The notes beneath the pieces were generated by a model, which worked only from the letters and a program-made list of their open reading frames with translations, was not told the origin of the DNA and searched no databases. Of a stretch of 64,000 nt of DNA, positions 7,378-14,937 are shown piece after piece (position 1 is the first letter of the stretch; each line of letters begins with the position of its first letter). A program made the position numbers and the translations under genes. The stretch lies in NCBI GenBank assembly GCA_028686135.1, contig JAQUCP010000008.1:36612-100611 (forward strand), read 5' to 3'. Origin of the DNA: UBA12481 sp012523435. Lineage in GTDB: Bacteria > Bacteroidota > Bacteroidia > Bacteroidales > UBA12481.

Positions 7378-8646
7378 ATGAATGTTTTGTTGATTGGGGC
7401 GGGAGCGCGCGAACATGCGTTGGCCTGGAAACTGGCTCGTAGTCCGATTTTGCAAAAATTATACATTGCCCCTGGTAATCCGGGAACAGCCGAGTGTGGG
7501 ATTAATGTGGATATCCCAGTTAGCAATTTCCCCGCCATAGCTCAACTCGTCAGAAAAGAGAGTATCCACTTAGTCGTCGTTGGCCCAGAGGAACCCTTGG
7601 CCAACGGGATTAGAGATTTCTTCCGGGATCAGGATGATCTCGACTGGGTGGGAGTTATCGGCCCTGACCGTAGCGGAGCTAGGCTCGAATCAAGCAAGGA
7701 TTTTGCTAAGCAATTCATGATCCGAAACGGAATACCAACGGCGCACCATCAAACCTTTACAACAGCCAATGAACATGAGGCCGGAGATTTTATCCAATCA
7801 CTCACACCACCGTATGTGCTTAAAGCTGACGGACTTGCTGCTGGTAAAGGGGTCCTCATTGTGGAGGATCCAGACCAGGCTCTCATGGAAATTCACCAGA
7901 TGTTCAACGGGAAGTTTGGCTTAGCCGGCTCGAAAGTGGTGGTGGAAGAGTTCCTCCATGGTATCGAACTGTCTGTTTTCATACTCACCGACGGAGAATC
8001 CTACCTGCTGCTCCCCGAAGCAAAAGATTATAAGCGTATTGGAGAGGGCGATACCGGTTCCAATACCGGCGGAATGGGCGCAGTCTCACCAGTACCCTTC
8101 GCTGATGCTACTTTTATCGAAAAGGTGAAGCAGCGCATTATCGAACCTACAATTAATGGGTTGAAATCGGAACAGATAGACTATCAGGGATTTATATTTT
8201 TCGGTCTGATGAACGTCAACGGGGATCCTTACGTGATTGAATATAACGTCAGAATGGGAGATCCCGAATCTGAAGTGGTTATCCCGCGATTGGAAACCGA
8301 CCTGCTCGACCTTTTTAAGGCCGTTAAGGAGAGGCGCCTGAAAGATAAAGCCGTGGAGATCAGTCAGGAGGCCGCTGCTACCATTATGCTGGTATCACAA
8401 GGCTATCCAGGCACCTACGAGAAAGGATTCCCAATTAATGGTATTGGTCATATAGAGGATGGTCTGGTTTTTCATGCCGGAACAATACGGAAAGATGGCC
8501 AACTAATGACTAATGGAGGCCGGGTACTGGCACTGACAGCCATGGACCACTCCTGGACGCTTGCACTGGCTAAAGCCTACGAAATGGCCCGGCTGGTGAA
8601 ATTTCATGGTATGTATCACCGAAAGGATATCGGATTTGACCTTTAA
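7378..8646 (+). CDS. purD: Phosphoribosylamine-glycine ligase
   Basis: PurD joins glycine to 5-phosphoribosylamine with ATP to make glycinamide ribonucleotide, the second step of purine synthesis, in the cytoplasm. The 422-residue length is normal. Visible marks are the N-terminal MNVLLIGAGAREHALAWKLA nucleotide-fold motif, the ATP-grasp segment KADGLAAGKGVLI (about residues 150-162), GSNTGGMGAVSP (about 226-237) and the metal-binding YNVRMGDPE (about 287-295). The gene lies 12 bases upstream of a membrane-protein gene and probably forms an operon with it. No other purine gene is in the window, so the pathway is dispersed here. Confidence 0.97.
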   Translation: MNVLLIGAGAREHALAWKLARSPILQKLYIAPGNPGTAECGINVDIPVSNFPAIAQLVRKESIHLVVVGPEEPLANGIRDFFRDQDDLDWVGVIGPDRSGARLESSKDFAKQFMIRNGIPTAHHQTFTTANEHEAGDFIQSLTPPYVLKADGLAAGKGVLIVEDPDQALMEIHQMFNGKFGLAGSKVVVEEFLHGIELSVFILTDGESYLLLPEAKDYKRIGEGDTGSNTGGMGAVSPVPFADATFIEKVKQRIIEPTINGLKSEQIDYQGFIFFGLMNVNGDPYVIEYNVRMGDPESEVVIPRLETDLLDLFKAVKERRLKDKAVEISQEAAATIMLVSQGYPGTYEKGFPINGIGHIEDGLVFHAGTIRKDGQLMTNGGRVLALTAMDHSWTLALAKAYEMARLVKFHGMYHRKDIGFDL

Positions 8647-8658
8647 CCCAGTCAGATA

Positions 8659-9651
8659 ATGTTCCGGTTTATCAAGTCGATCAGCCTGGTTGTGCAGATC
8701 CTGGTACCGGTCATTGCACTGATCTTCTTTCTGCCCGTTCCGTTTCTTTCATTGGAACCTCCATACGCTATTCCTCAAGATGGGATTCATCATGATATTG
8801 GTCAAGTAATCAGCAGGTTGCCTCATTGGGCCTCGGTCCTTGCTTCGCTCCTGGTTACCCTGGCGGCTGCCCTGATGCTCAACACCAGCGACCGAAAACA
8901 TGTACTGACCGGCCGTCGCTCCTATGCTATCGCATTCGTGTTTATCTTCCTGATCGCCTCATCAGGACAAGCTTTCTTTTTCCATCCTGCTTTCCTGGCA
9001 GGATTGCTGATCCTAAACGGCAACCGCTACCTGCTGGAGCAATATAAGACAGAATCCTCATACCCGTTGGTGTTTAGCCAGGCTTTCAACTGGAGCCTCG
9101 CAGGAGTAATCTATCCACCAGTGTTTTTCATCTTGCCAGCTGTGGTCATTGGAATGGTGCTGATGGGATCCGCAACTCTTCGGCATTTTCTGGTACTCTT
9201 AGCCGGACTGATTACCCCCATCATCCTGGTGCTGGCCATCTGGTTCCTAACGGGCCAACTAGACTATGAAATGGCTTCAATCCAGGAGTGGTTCGCATTA
9301 CGAATAGATTTTATCCCAAACTTTTTGCGAAGCAACTGGTTAATCCTAGGCTGGCTACTGCTCATCCTGGTCTGCATTATCATCGCATCCGTAGGTTACC
9401 GAAATCCACGCGTCCAATCAAGACGCCTGTTCCAGGTAAACTTTATACAATTTATACTAACCCTTGGGATTCCGTTTTTTGTCCCGCTGGTCGGACCGGA
9501 AATCATCTGGATTCTCCTGATTCCAGTAACTTACTTCTTAACTTTCTGGCTCCTCGAAGTAAATAGAGAATGGAAACGTAACTTGTTTTTTATCATGATG
9601 TTAGCTAGTTGGCTAACTTTCTTGTTGAGCCATACTATTGTTACTTTGTAG
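8659..9651 (+). CDS. Multi-pass membrane protein linked to purD, unknown function
   Basis: The 330-residue protein has about nine or ten hydrophobic helices and short polar loops. The N-terminus MFRFIKSISLVVQILVPVIALIFFLPVPF is followed by paired helices up to a short C-terminus. It has no recognisable transporter or enzyme motif. It resembles, from memory, the DUF6427-type membrane proteins that sit near purD in other Bacteroidota, but this is a recollection from gene order rather than a motif match. It starts 12 bases after purD and ends 14 bases before the fusion enzyme gene, so the three are probably cotranscribed. Confidence 0.6.
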   Translation: MFRFIKSISLVVQILVPVIALIFFLPVPFLSLEPPYAIPQDGIHHDIGQVISRLPHWASVLASLLVTLAAALMLNTSDRKHVLTGRRSYAIAFVFIFLIASSGQAFFFHPAFLAGLLILNGNRYLLEQYKTESSYPLVFSQAFNWSLAGVIYPPVFFILPAVVIGMVLMGSATLRHFLVLLAGLITPIILVLAIWFLTGQLDYEMASIQEWFALRIDFIPNFLRSNWLILGWLLLILVCIIIASVGYRNPRVQSRRLFQVNFIQFILTLGIPFFVPLVGPEIIWILLIPVTYFLTFWLLEVNREWKRNLFFIMMLASWLTFLLSHTIVTL

Positions 9652-9665
9652 GGCACTCATGCTAA

Positions 9666-11081
9666 ATGATGACATCCATGAATTCTGAAAGAACTAAACT
9701 GAAGATCTATTTTTGCGGTTCAATCCGCGGAGGAAGAGGTGATGTGCTGATTTACAAAGATTTAATTGCTCATCTTGGGCAGTTCGGAACTGTTCTGACT
9801 GAACATGTGGGGAACCCCGAACTGACCAATGAGGGGCACCTACCTCCATCGGAAATCCATGATCGCGACTTGGCCTGGCTCCGGGAGGCAGATGCTGTAA
9901 TAGCGGAGGTGACAACCCCGAGTTTAGGTGTAGGCTACGAGCTGGGTAGAGCCGTAACCCTTGGAAAACCAATCCTGTGCCTCTTTCGCCAAGGTGAAGA
10001 TCGGTCTCTCTCGGGAATGATCTCTGGCTCTTCGTCCGTGGAAGTATTTGATTATGAAAGAGTTGAGGATGCCACTCGAATCATTGATGATTTTCTGGGA
10101 AGAGTATCCGCATTCATCGCTCTGGAGACTATTCCGCGAGTTTCGATCGCCCCTCTTGCTACTCCTGTAGAACATTGTGAGCGATTGGAGAGCGTAATTT
10201 CTGGCATGCCCGAGCTATACATCAAACGGGATGATTACATCGGTCCTCTGGTGTGGGGAAATAAGCTGCGGAAACTGGAATACAGCCTGGCAGAGGCTAG
10301 AAATCAGGGTGTAACCACGCTGATCACCTGCGGCGGTATTCAGTCGAATCATGCCCGGATCACAGCTCAGTCGGCTATTAGATTCGGCTTCAACGTGATA
10401 CTGGTATTAAATGGACCCCGACCGCTTAAACCGTCGGGTAACTTGCTGATAGACCAGAAAGTGGGTGTGCGGATTGAGTATGTGGGGAGTAGCGAAGAAC
10501 GAACTCCACGAATGGAGCAGATCCAAGCCGAACTGACCGGGAAAGGTGAAAAATCTATGATCATACCGTTGGGGGCCTCGGATGCTACTGGATCCCTGGG
10601 GTTTGTCAGAGCCGCAAAAGAGCTGGTTTTACAGGAGCGGGAGCTTGGCTTTCATTTCGACTACCTGTTCCATTCAACCTCTTCAGGTGGAACACAAACA
10701 GGCCTGGAAATAGGTAAACGCCTCTTTGGCTTGCGTGCATCAATCATCGGAGTCAGCGCTGATAGCTCGCTTGAAGAGATCCAAGCTTCTATCAATCGAT
10801 CGTCTGAACCAATCTTTCAACGAATCGGAAGCTCTATCCGGATTAACCCGGATGAAATCATCGTGGAAACCGGATTTGTTGGACCCGGATACGGAGTCCC
10901 GTCGGCCGAATCCCTCGAAGCTGAGCGTATCTTTGCCGAAACAGAAGGAATCCTTCTGGATCAAACCTACACCGCAAAAGCTGCAGCAGGACTCATCGCT
11001 TATGCCCGACGGGGATTCTTCAAACCGTCTGATCGGGTTCTCTTCTGGCACACCGGCGGTACGATCGCTCTTTTTCAGTAA
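9666..11081 (+). CDS. Fusion of DNPH1-like nucleoside hydrolase and D-cysteine desulfhydrase/ACC deaminase-like PLP enzyme
   Basis: The 471-residue protein joins two enzymes. Residues about 12-155 match the nucleoside 2-deoxyribosyltransferase / DNPH1 (Rcl) fold: KIYFCGSIRGGRGD at the start, EIHDRDLAWLREADAVIAEV, and the catalytic-region GVGYELGRA with its conserved Glu; Rcl cleaves the N-glycosidic bond of deoxynucleoside monophosphates. Residues about 165-471 match the fold-type II PLP family of D-cysteine desulfhydrase and ACC deaminase: YIKRDDYIGPLVWGNKLRKL with the cofactor Lys in GNK (near residue 200), GGIQSNHARITAQSA, and the terminal HTGGTIALF. The frame is continuous with no stop or weak join. 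ATGs at 9666, 9669 and 9678 are all possible starts. Joint function is unknown; the two activities share no known pathway. Confidence 0.85.
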   Translation: MMTSMNSERTKLKIYFCGSIRGGRGDVLIYKDLIAHLGQFGTVLTEHVGNPELTNEGHLPPSEIHDRDLAWLREADAVIAEVTTPSLGVGYELGRAVTLGKPILCLFRQGEDRSLSGMISGSSSVEVFDYERVEDATRIIDDFLGRVSAFIALETIPRVSIAPLATPVEHCERLESVISGMPELYIKRDDYIGPLVWGNKLRKLEYSLAEARNQGVTTLITCGGIQSNHARITAQSAIRFGFNVILVLNGPRPLKPSGNLLIDQKVGVRIEYVGSSEERTPRMEQIQAELTGKGEKSMIIPLGASDATGSLGFVRAAKELVLQERELGFHFDYLFHSTSSGGTQTGLEIGKRLFGLRASIIGVSADSSLEEIQASINRSSEPIFQRIGSSIRINPDEIIVETGFVGPGYGVPSAESLEAERIFAETEGILLDQTYTAKAAAGLIAYARRGFFKPSDRVLFWHTGGTIALFQ

Positions 11082-11123
11082 CCTGACACTATCGATATTT
11101 ACATCATCTGACAGTACCTCAAG

Positions 11124-12506
11124 ATGGACTCACAAGGATTTATTAGCCTGATTCCGCCCCTGATTGCCCTGGGGTTAGCGCTCTGGAAACGTAGAATCAT
11201 TCCGGCATTGCTGATCGGCGGACTGATCGGCGCACTGGTTATGGCCGACAATAAATGGGTTTTCATCGTCAATTATCTCGAAAAAGTGATCCAAGTAGCC
11301 GGCGATCGAGGTAACCTGCAGCTGATCTTGTTCGGCATCCTGGTTGGCGGACTGATCCGACTGATGGAGACAGCAGGAGGATTCAAAGGGATGATTCGCT
11401 TGCTAGAACAGCTGAATATCAGGGCAAAACGACCAGTATTCCTGCTTACCTGGGCAATCGGACTACTGATGATCCTCGAAAATTACTCGAATATCATGGT
11501 CAACGGAACAACCGTTGGCAGCCTGTATGATAAGCTGGGGATCCCCCGAACGAAAATGGCCTACTTCCTTCATTCTATCAGCATTAACTGGGTAGCTATT
11601 ATCATGTTCAATAGCTGGGGAGCCTTCTATATGACACTCCTGGCTGGCCAGGGGATCAGCGATCCTTTCCGGGTCGTTGCGACAGCTATGCCCTTGAACT
11701 TTTATTGTATCGCCAGTCTGCTGATGGTCGCGCTTACCATGATCTTTGGCTGGAACCTGGGAAAAATTGCGGGGGGCGAACCAGAGAAAATGGAAGAAAA
11801 ATTAACGGAGATCGATGATAATCAAAAGATATACAGCGGGATAGGGAAAAGAGACTATCTTCTGGTTGTTGTGCCAGTGGTGGTATTAGTGGGAACCATG
11901 ATGATCAGCCTGTTTGCAACAGGCAATGGATCATTGATCCGTGGAGATGGTACTGCTTCCGTTTTTTATGCCGTCCTGGCCTCCATCGCCGTGTTGGCTG
12001 TGATGGTTCGTCTAAGGCCCAAAGATCAACGGCCGCCAATCGAAAAGACCATTTACTCAGGCATTGGTGAATTTATGGAGGTGGGGATTCTGCTGGCATT
12101 GGCTCTCACCTTGGGGGCCCTTTGTAAGGATATGGGTACGGGATATTATATTGCCGGACTGGCACAGGGAAATGTCCCGACATTCCTGATGCCTCTCATC
12201 TTTTTCTTTGTTAGTTGCTTGATATCCTTCTCCACAGGGACTTCTTATGGAACATTCAGTATTATGGTGCCTCTGGCTGTGCCAGTGGCTGAAGCTATGG
12301 GAATTCCGTTACCGCTGATGTTTGCAGCGTGCATTTCCGGAGGAGTTTTTGGAGATAATACCTCCCCATTCTCCGATACCTCTGTGATTACAGCCATCTC
12401 CTCGAGAATACCGGTGGTAACCCACGTGAAAACCCAGCTGCCCTACACCTTAATATCGGCATCAGTAGCCGCAGTGCTGTTTGTGATTGCTGGATTGGTG
12501 GCTTGA
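11124..12506 (+). CDS. NhaC-type Na+/H+ antiporter family protein
   Basis: The 460-residue inner-membrane protein belongs to the NhaC / arsenite-permease-like ion transporter group. It starts with LIPPLIALGLALWKRRIIPALLIGGLIGAL, carries the conserved Asn/Ser-rich motif MILENYSNIMVNGTTVGSLYD (about residues 114-134), and has the C-terminal FSTGTSYGTFSIMVPLAVPVAEAMG and GVFGDNTSPFSDTSV segments typical of the family. These last motifs form the ion pathway in NhaC homologues. It would exchange Na+ or another small substrate with H+ across the inner membrane. It is 42 bases after the fusion-enzyme gene and may be cotranscribed. The gene downstream is convergent. Substrate within the family cannot be fixed from sequence. 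Confidence 0.85.
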   Translation: MDSQGFISLIPPLIALGLALWKRRIIPALLIGGLIGALVMADNKWVFIVNYLEKVIQVAGDRGNLQLILFGILVGGLIRLMETAGGFKGMIRLLEQLNIRAKRPVFLLTWAIGLLMILENYSNIMVNGTTVGSLYDKLGIPRTKMAYFLHSISINWVAIIMFNSWGAFYMTLLAGQGISDPFRVVATAMPLNFYCIASLLMVALTMIFGWNLGKIAGGEPEKMEEKLTEIDDNQKIYSGIGKRDYLLVVVPVVVLVGTMMISLFATGNGSLIRGDGTASVFYAVLASIAVLAVMVRLRPKDQRPPIEKTIYSGIGEFMEVGILLALALTLGALCKDMGTGYYIAGLAQGNVPTFLMPLIFFFVSCLISFSTGTSYGTFSIMVPLAVPVAEAMGIPLPLMFAACISGGVFGDNTSPFSDTSVITAISSRIPVVTHVKTQLPYTLISASVAAVLFVIAGLVA

Positions 12507-12529
12507 AGGGTTATCACCGCTCCGTTTGG

Positions 12530-13180
12530 TTAATTTACCTTGTAATTCGAGTACTGGATGATCACTTTCGCTGGTAAAGGCTCGTCAGAAACCTTATCCT
12601 CAGTGCCTTTGAACTCACTGATCATCTTGGCCGGAATACTCATATTGCTGATGTCGAAGGTGACGATGGTCTGATCAGGTAAATTGAACGGATGGTTGGT
12701 AAATTTGAAATCGATCAGGTAAGAACCAGATTTTTTCGTGAACGTTTTCATCCGCATGACCGATAATTTCTGCGGGTCAATCCACAGCTGAGCCATGATA
12801 ATGTCATCGAGATCTTCATCGGGAATGATTTTAATCACCACCGTTCGAATACCACTGATATCCTCCTCACCCGCACGAATCGCAGTATAAGGCCGGTTGA
12901 TCAGCGATAGATAATCCATCTGCATCCCATTACGGGGCAGTAAGGCTAAGCCCTCTGCATCAAATTCAAACTGATCCGGTTTTAGATAGCGTACCTTGAC
13001 AAAACGCTCCTTAATCTTGATAAACTCTACATCCACATTGATCCTCGCTTCCACTTCAAAGCTGTTGATTTTCTCCATGTTGGCGGCTAAAGCCTGAAGG
13101 AGCTCATCCGGCACTGACTGGGATTCTGCTTCTGCGAAAAAGCTGGCAAGTATTAGAATAAAAATTGATAATTTTCTCAT
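12530..13180 (-). CDS. Exported LolA-like lipoprotein carrier-fold protein
   Basis: The 216-residue protein has a signal peptide (MRKLSIFILILASFFAEAESQ) and the alternating strands of the LolA/LppX half-barrel: KINSFEVEARINVDVEFIKI, FVKVRYLKPDQFEF, and a late LWIDPQKLSVMRMKTFTKKS that is common in the outer-membrane lipoprotein-sorting family. It is the last gene of a minus-strand run and starts two bases after the ABC permease gene ends, so it probably works with that ABC transporter at the envelope. Proteins of this fold bind lipids or lipoproteins in the periplasm; the cargo is unknown. It is shorter on charged loops than true LolA, so LolA itself is unlikely. Confidence 0.7.
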   Translation of the reverse strand: MRKLSIFILILASFFAEAESQSVPDELLQALAANMEKINSFEVEARINVDVEFIKIKERFVKVRYLKPDQFEFDAEGLALLPRNGMQMDYLSLINRPYTAIRAGEEDISGIRTVVIKIIPDEDLDDIIMAQLWIDPQKLSVMRMKTFTKKSGSYLIDFKFTNHPFNLPDQTIVTFDISNMSIPAKMISEFKGTEDKVSDEPLPAKVIIQYSNYKVN

Positions 13181-13182
13181 TG

Positions 13183-14019
13183 TCAGGTTAATATGTCCTT
13201 CTTTTTAAAGTAGAATAGAGTAATCAGGCTGAAGATGGTGATGTAAATCACTTGTACCATAACCGCTAGGCCAATCTGTTTAAAAGTGAATTCAGTTTCA
13301 AAGAACTCCTGCCAATAGGTAAGATAAGTGGTGAAAAAATAGGGCAGTACCGGTTCAAGCAGACTGGCTCCGACTGTTGAGATGATGGTGATTCCGATGA
13401 TCAGAGCTATGGTCCCAATGATAGGACCGATGGAGTTGTCGGAGAAAGATGACAGGAAGAACGAGAGCCCCGCAACGGTAGTCATACAGAGCATTCCGTA
13501 TGCGTAGGCACCTGCAAATCGCCAGAGTATATCGTCAGAGCTGATAATGCTTACCTTGGTAGTCATCACCAACATATCCCCGGGTCCGAATAGCAGCCAT
13601 CCCACTCCCATACTCAGGGCTATCATCAAAATGACCAGAAGCAGGGAGTAAATCAATCCGGCTATAAACTTGGAAATGACCAATTTAGTTCGACTAATGG
13701 GCCTGGTGAGTAGGATCCGGTACGTTCCGGCATTGGCTTCTCCGGCCAGCAGATCGCCAGTGACCAAAGCCACCAATATCGGAACATGAATCCATAAGGT
13801 GTTCAGAATGATGTAGGATACTCCATACATATTGATCAGCTTTCCCTCAAAAATGAAACGATCGCTGAGGGTTGTGATGATCATTTGTAACATCTCATCA
13901 CCTTTGATATATATTCCCACCTGGATTGCCAGAACTATGATGAAAATAGCGCCAAATCCAATGTATGTTCTGGGTTTGGTAAAGATTTTGTACAGTTCGA
14001 TACTAATGAGTTGCTTCAT
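13183..14019 (-). CDS. ABC-2 type transporter permease
   Basis: The start is placed at the ATG at 14019 (MKQLISIELYKIFTKPRTYIG), which overlaps the last 17 bases of the ATPase gene and implies translational coupling; an upstream start would run through unrelated sequence. The protein (about 278 residues) has about six hydrophobic helices, beginning with the cytoplasmic amphipathic ELYKIFTKPRTY segment usual for ABC-2 permeases and including LLAGEANAGTYRILLTRPISRTKL, a signature of the NosY/ABC-2 family. It pairs with the ATPase at 14003-14923 to export or flip an unknown substrate across the inner membrane. The LolA-like gene follows after two bases. Confidence 0.88.
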   Translation of the reverse strand: MKQLISIELYKIFTKPRTYIGFGAIFIIVLAIQVGIYIKGDEMLQMIITTLSDRFIFEGKLINMYGVSYIILNTLWIHVPILVALVTGDLLAGEANAGTYRILLTRPISRTKLVISKFIAGLIYSLLLVILMIALSMGVGWLLFGPGDMLVMTTKVSIISSDDILWRFAGAYAYGMLCMTTVAGLSFFLSSFSDNSIGPIIGTIALIIGITIISTVGASLLEPVLPYFFTTYLTYWQEFFETEFTFKQIGLAVMVQVIYITIFSLITLFYFKKKDILT

Positions 14020-14923
14020 TTTCAGTAAGTTGAAGAAAAAACTCTTCGAGTGATCTAACCGGTTCGATAGCAAAAATCCGGATTCCTCTGCCAAACAGAA
14101 AACCTGATAAATCGGGGATTTCGTCTTTGGTAACTTTAAACCAGACCCTGTCGGGTGTGCTTTTCTGGAGTTTATCAGCCCATTGGGTTTCTCGAATCGC
14201 CTGCCGAAGGGTGTCCGGATTGTCCACTACGAATGAAACCTGTTGCTCCTGACCGGTAACCAGATCGAAAACGCTGCCTTCGACCAGAGATTTCCCTTTG
14301 TTGATGATAATCATTCGGTTAGCAATCTGCTCGATTTCGTAAAGGATGTGGCTGGATATCAGGATCGTAATTCCAAAGTCTTGGTTCAGCGACTTGACCA
14401 GTTCCCGGATCTCTTTTTGTCCTTGAGGGTCCAGTCCATTAGTGGGCTCATCCAGGATGATCAGCTCCGGTTTATGCAGGATAGTCTGGGCAATTCCGAG
14501 TCGTTGTTTCATCCCTTGGGAGAAGGTTCGCACCCGGCTTTCAGCGCGACTAAGGAGGCCGACTTGGTCAAGCACCTCATCCACCCGTCGGTTCAGGTCG
14601 GGAACAGCGGACAGTTTACCCAGGATTTGCAGGTTCTTCCTGGCTGTCAGGTAGTTGTAAAAGTCTGATTTTTCGACTAGTGCTCCAACGCGATTAAGGA
14701 TTTGGTATCGTTTAGCCGTAAGTTGCTCTCCAAAAAGTTTTATTTCGCCTGATGTTGGGCTGATGAGGGAAAGAATCATCCGGATAGTGGTACTTTTCCC
14801 GGAGCCATTCGGTCCGAGAAAACCATAGATATCACCGGGTAGAACTCTCAACGACAGCCGGTCAACGGCCCTAAAATGTCCGTAATCTTTGGTCAGTTCA
14901 TTGATCTCAATATATGGGGTCAT
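14003..14923 (-). CDS. ABC transporter ATP-binding protein
   Basis: The 306-residue protein is a complete ABC ATPase: Walker A GPNGSGKST (about residues 38-46), signature FSQGMKQRLGIAQ (about 132-144), Walker B LIILDEPTNGLDPQG (about 152-166) and the switch His in ISSHIL. The C-terminal about 90 residues form the extra domain seen in CcmA/NatA-type exporters (TPDRVWFKVTKDEIPDLSGF). It is the ATPase partner of the permease whose start it overlaps. It begins 14 bases after the GH78 gene ends on the same strand, so the ABC system could be read through from the glycosidase operon. Confidence 0.93.
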   Translation of the reverse strand: MTPYIEINELTKDYGHFRAVDRLSLRVLPGDIYGFLGPNGSGKSTTIRMILSLISPTSGEIKLFGEQLTAKRYQILNRVGALVEKSDFYNYLTARKNLQILGKLSAVPDLNRRVDEVLDQVGLLSRAESRVRTFSQGMKQRLGIAQTILHKPELIILDEPTNGLDPQGQKEIRELVKSLNQDFGITILISSHILYEIEQIANRMIIINKGKSLVEGSVFDLVTGQEQQVSFVVDNPDTLRQAIRETQWADKLQKSTPDRVWFKVTKDEIPDLSGFLFGRGIRIFAIEPVRSLEEFFLQLTENEATH

Positions 14924-14937
14924 AAAGGAGGCAGACT

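Noticed and set aside
12530..13180. True LolA
   Set aside because: The protein is coupled to an ABC-2 transporter and not to LolB or LolCDE genes, and only the fold pattern agrees.
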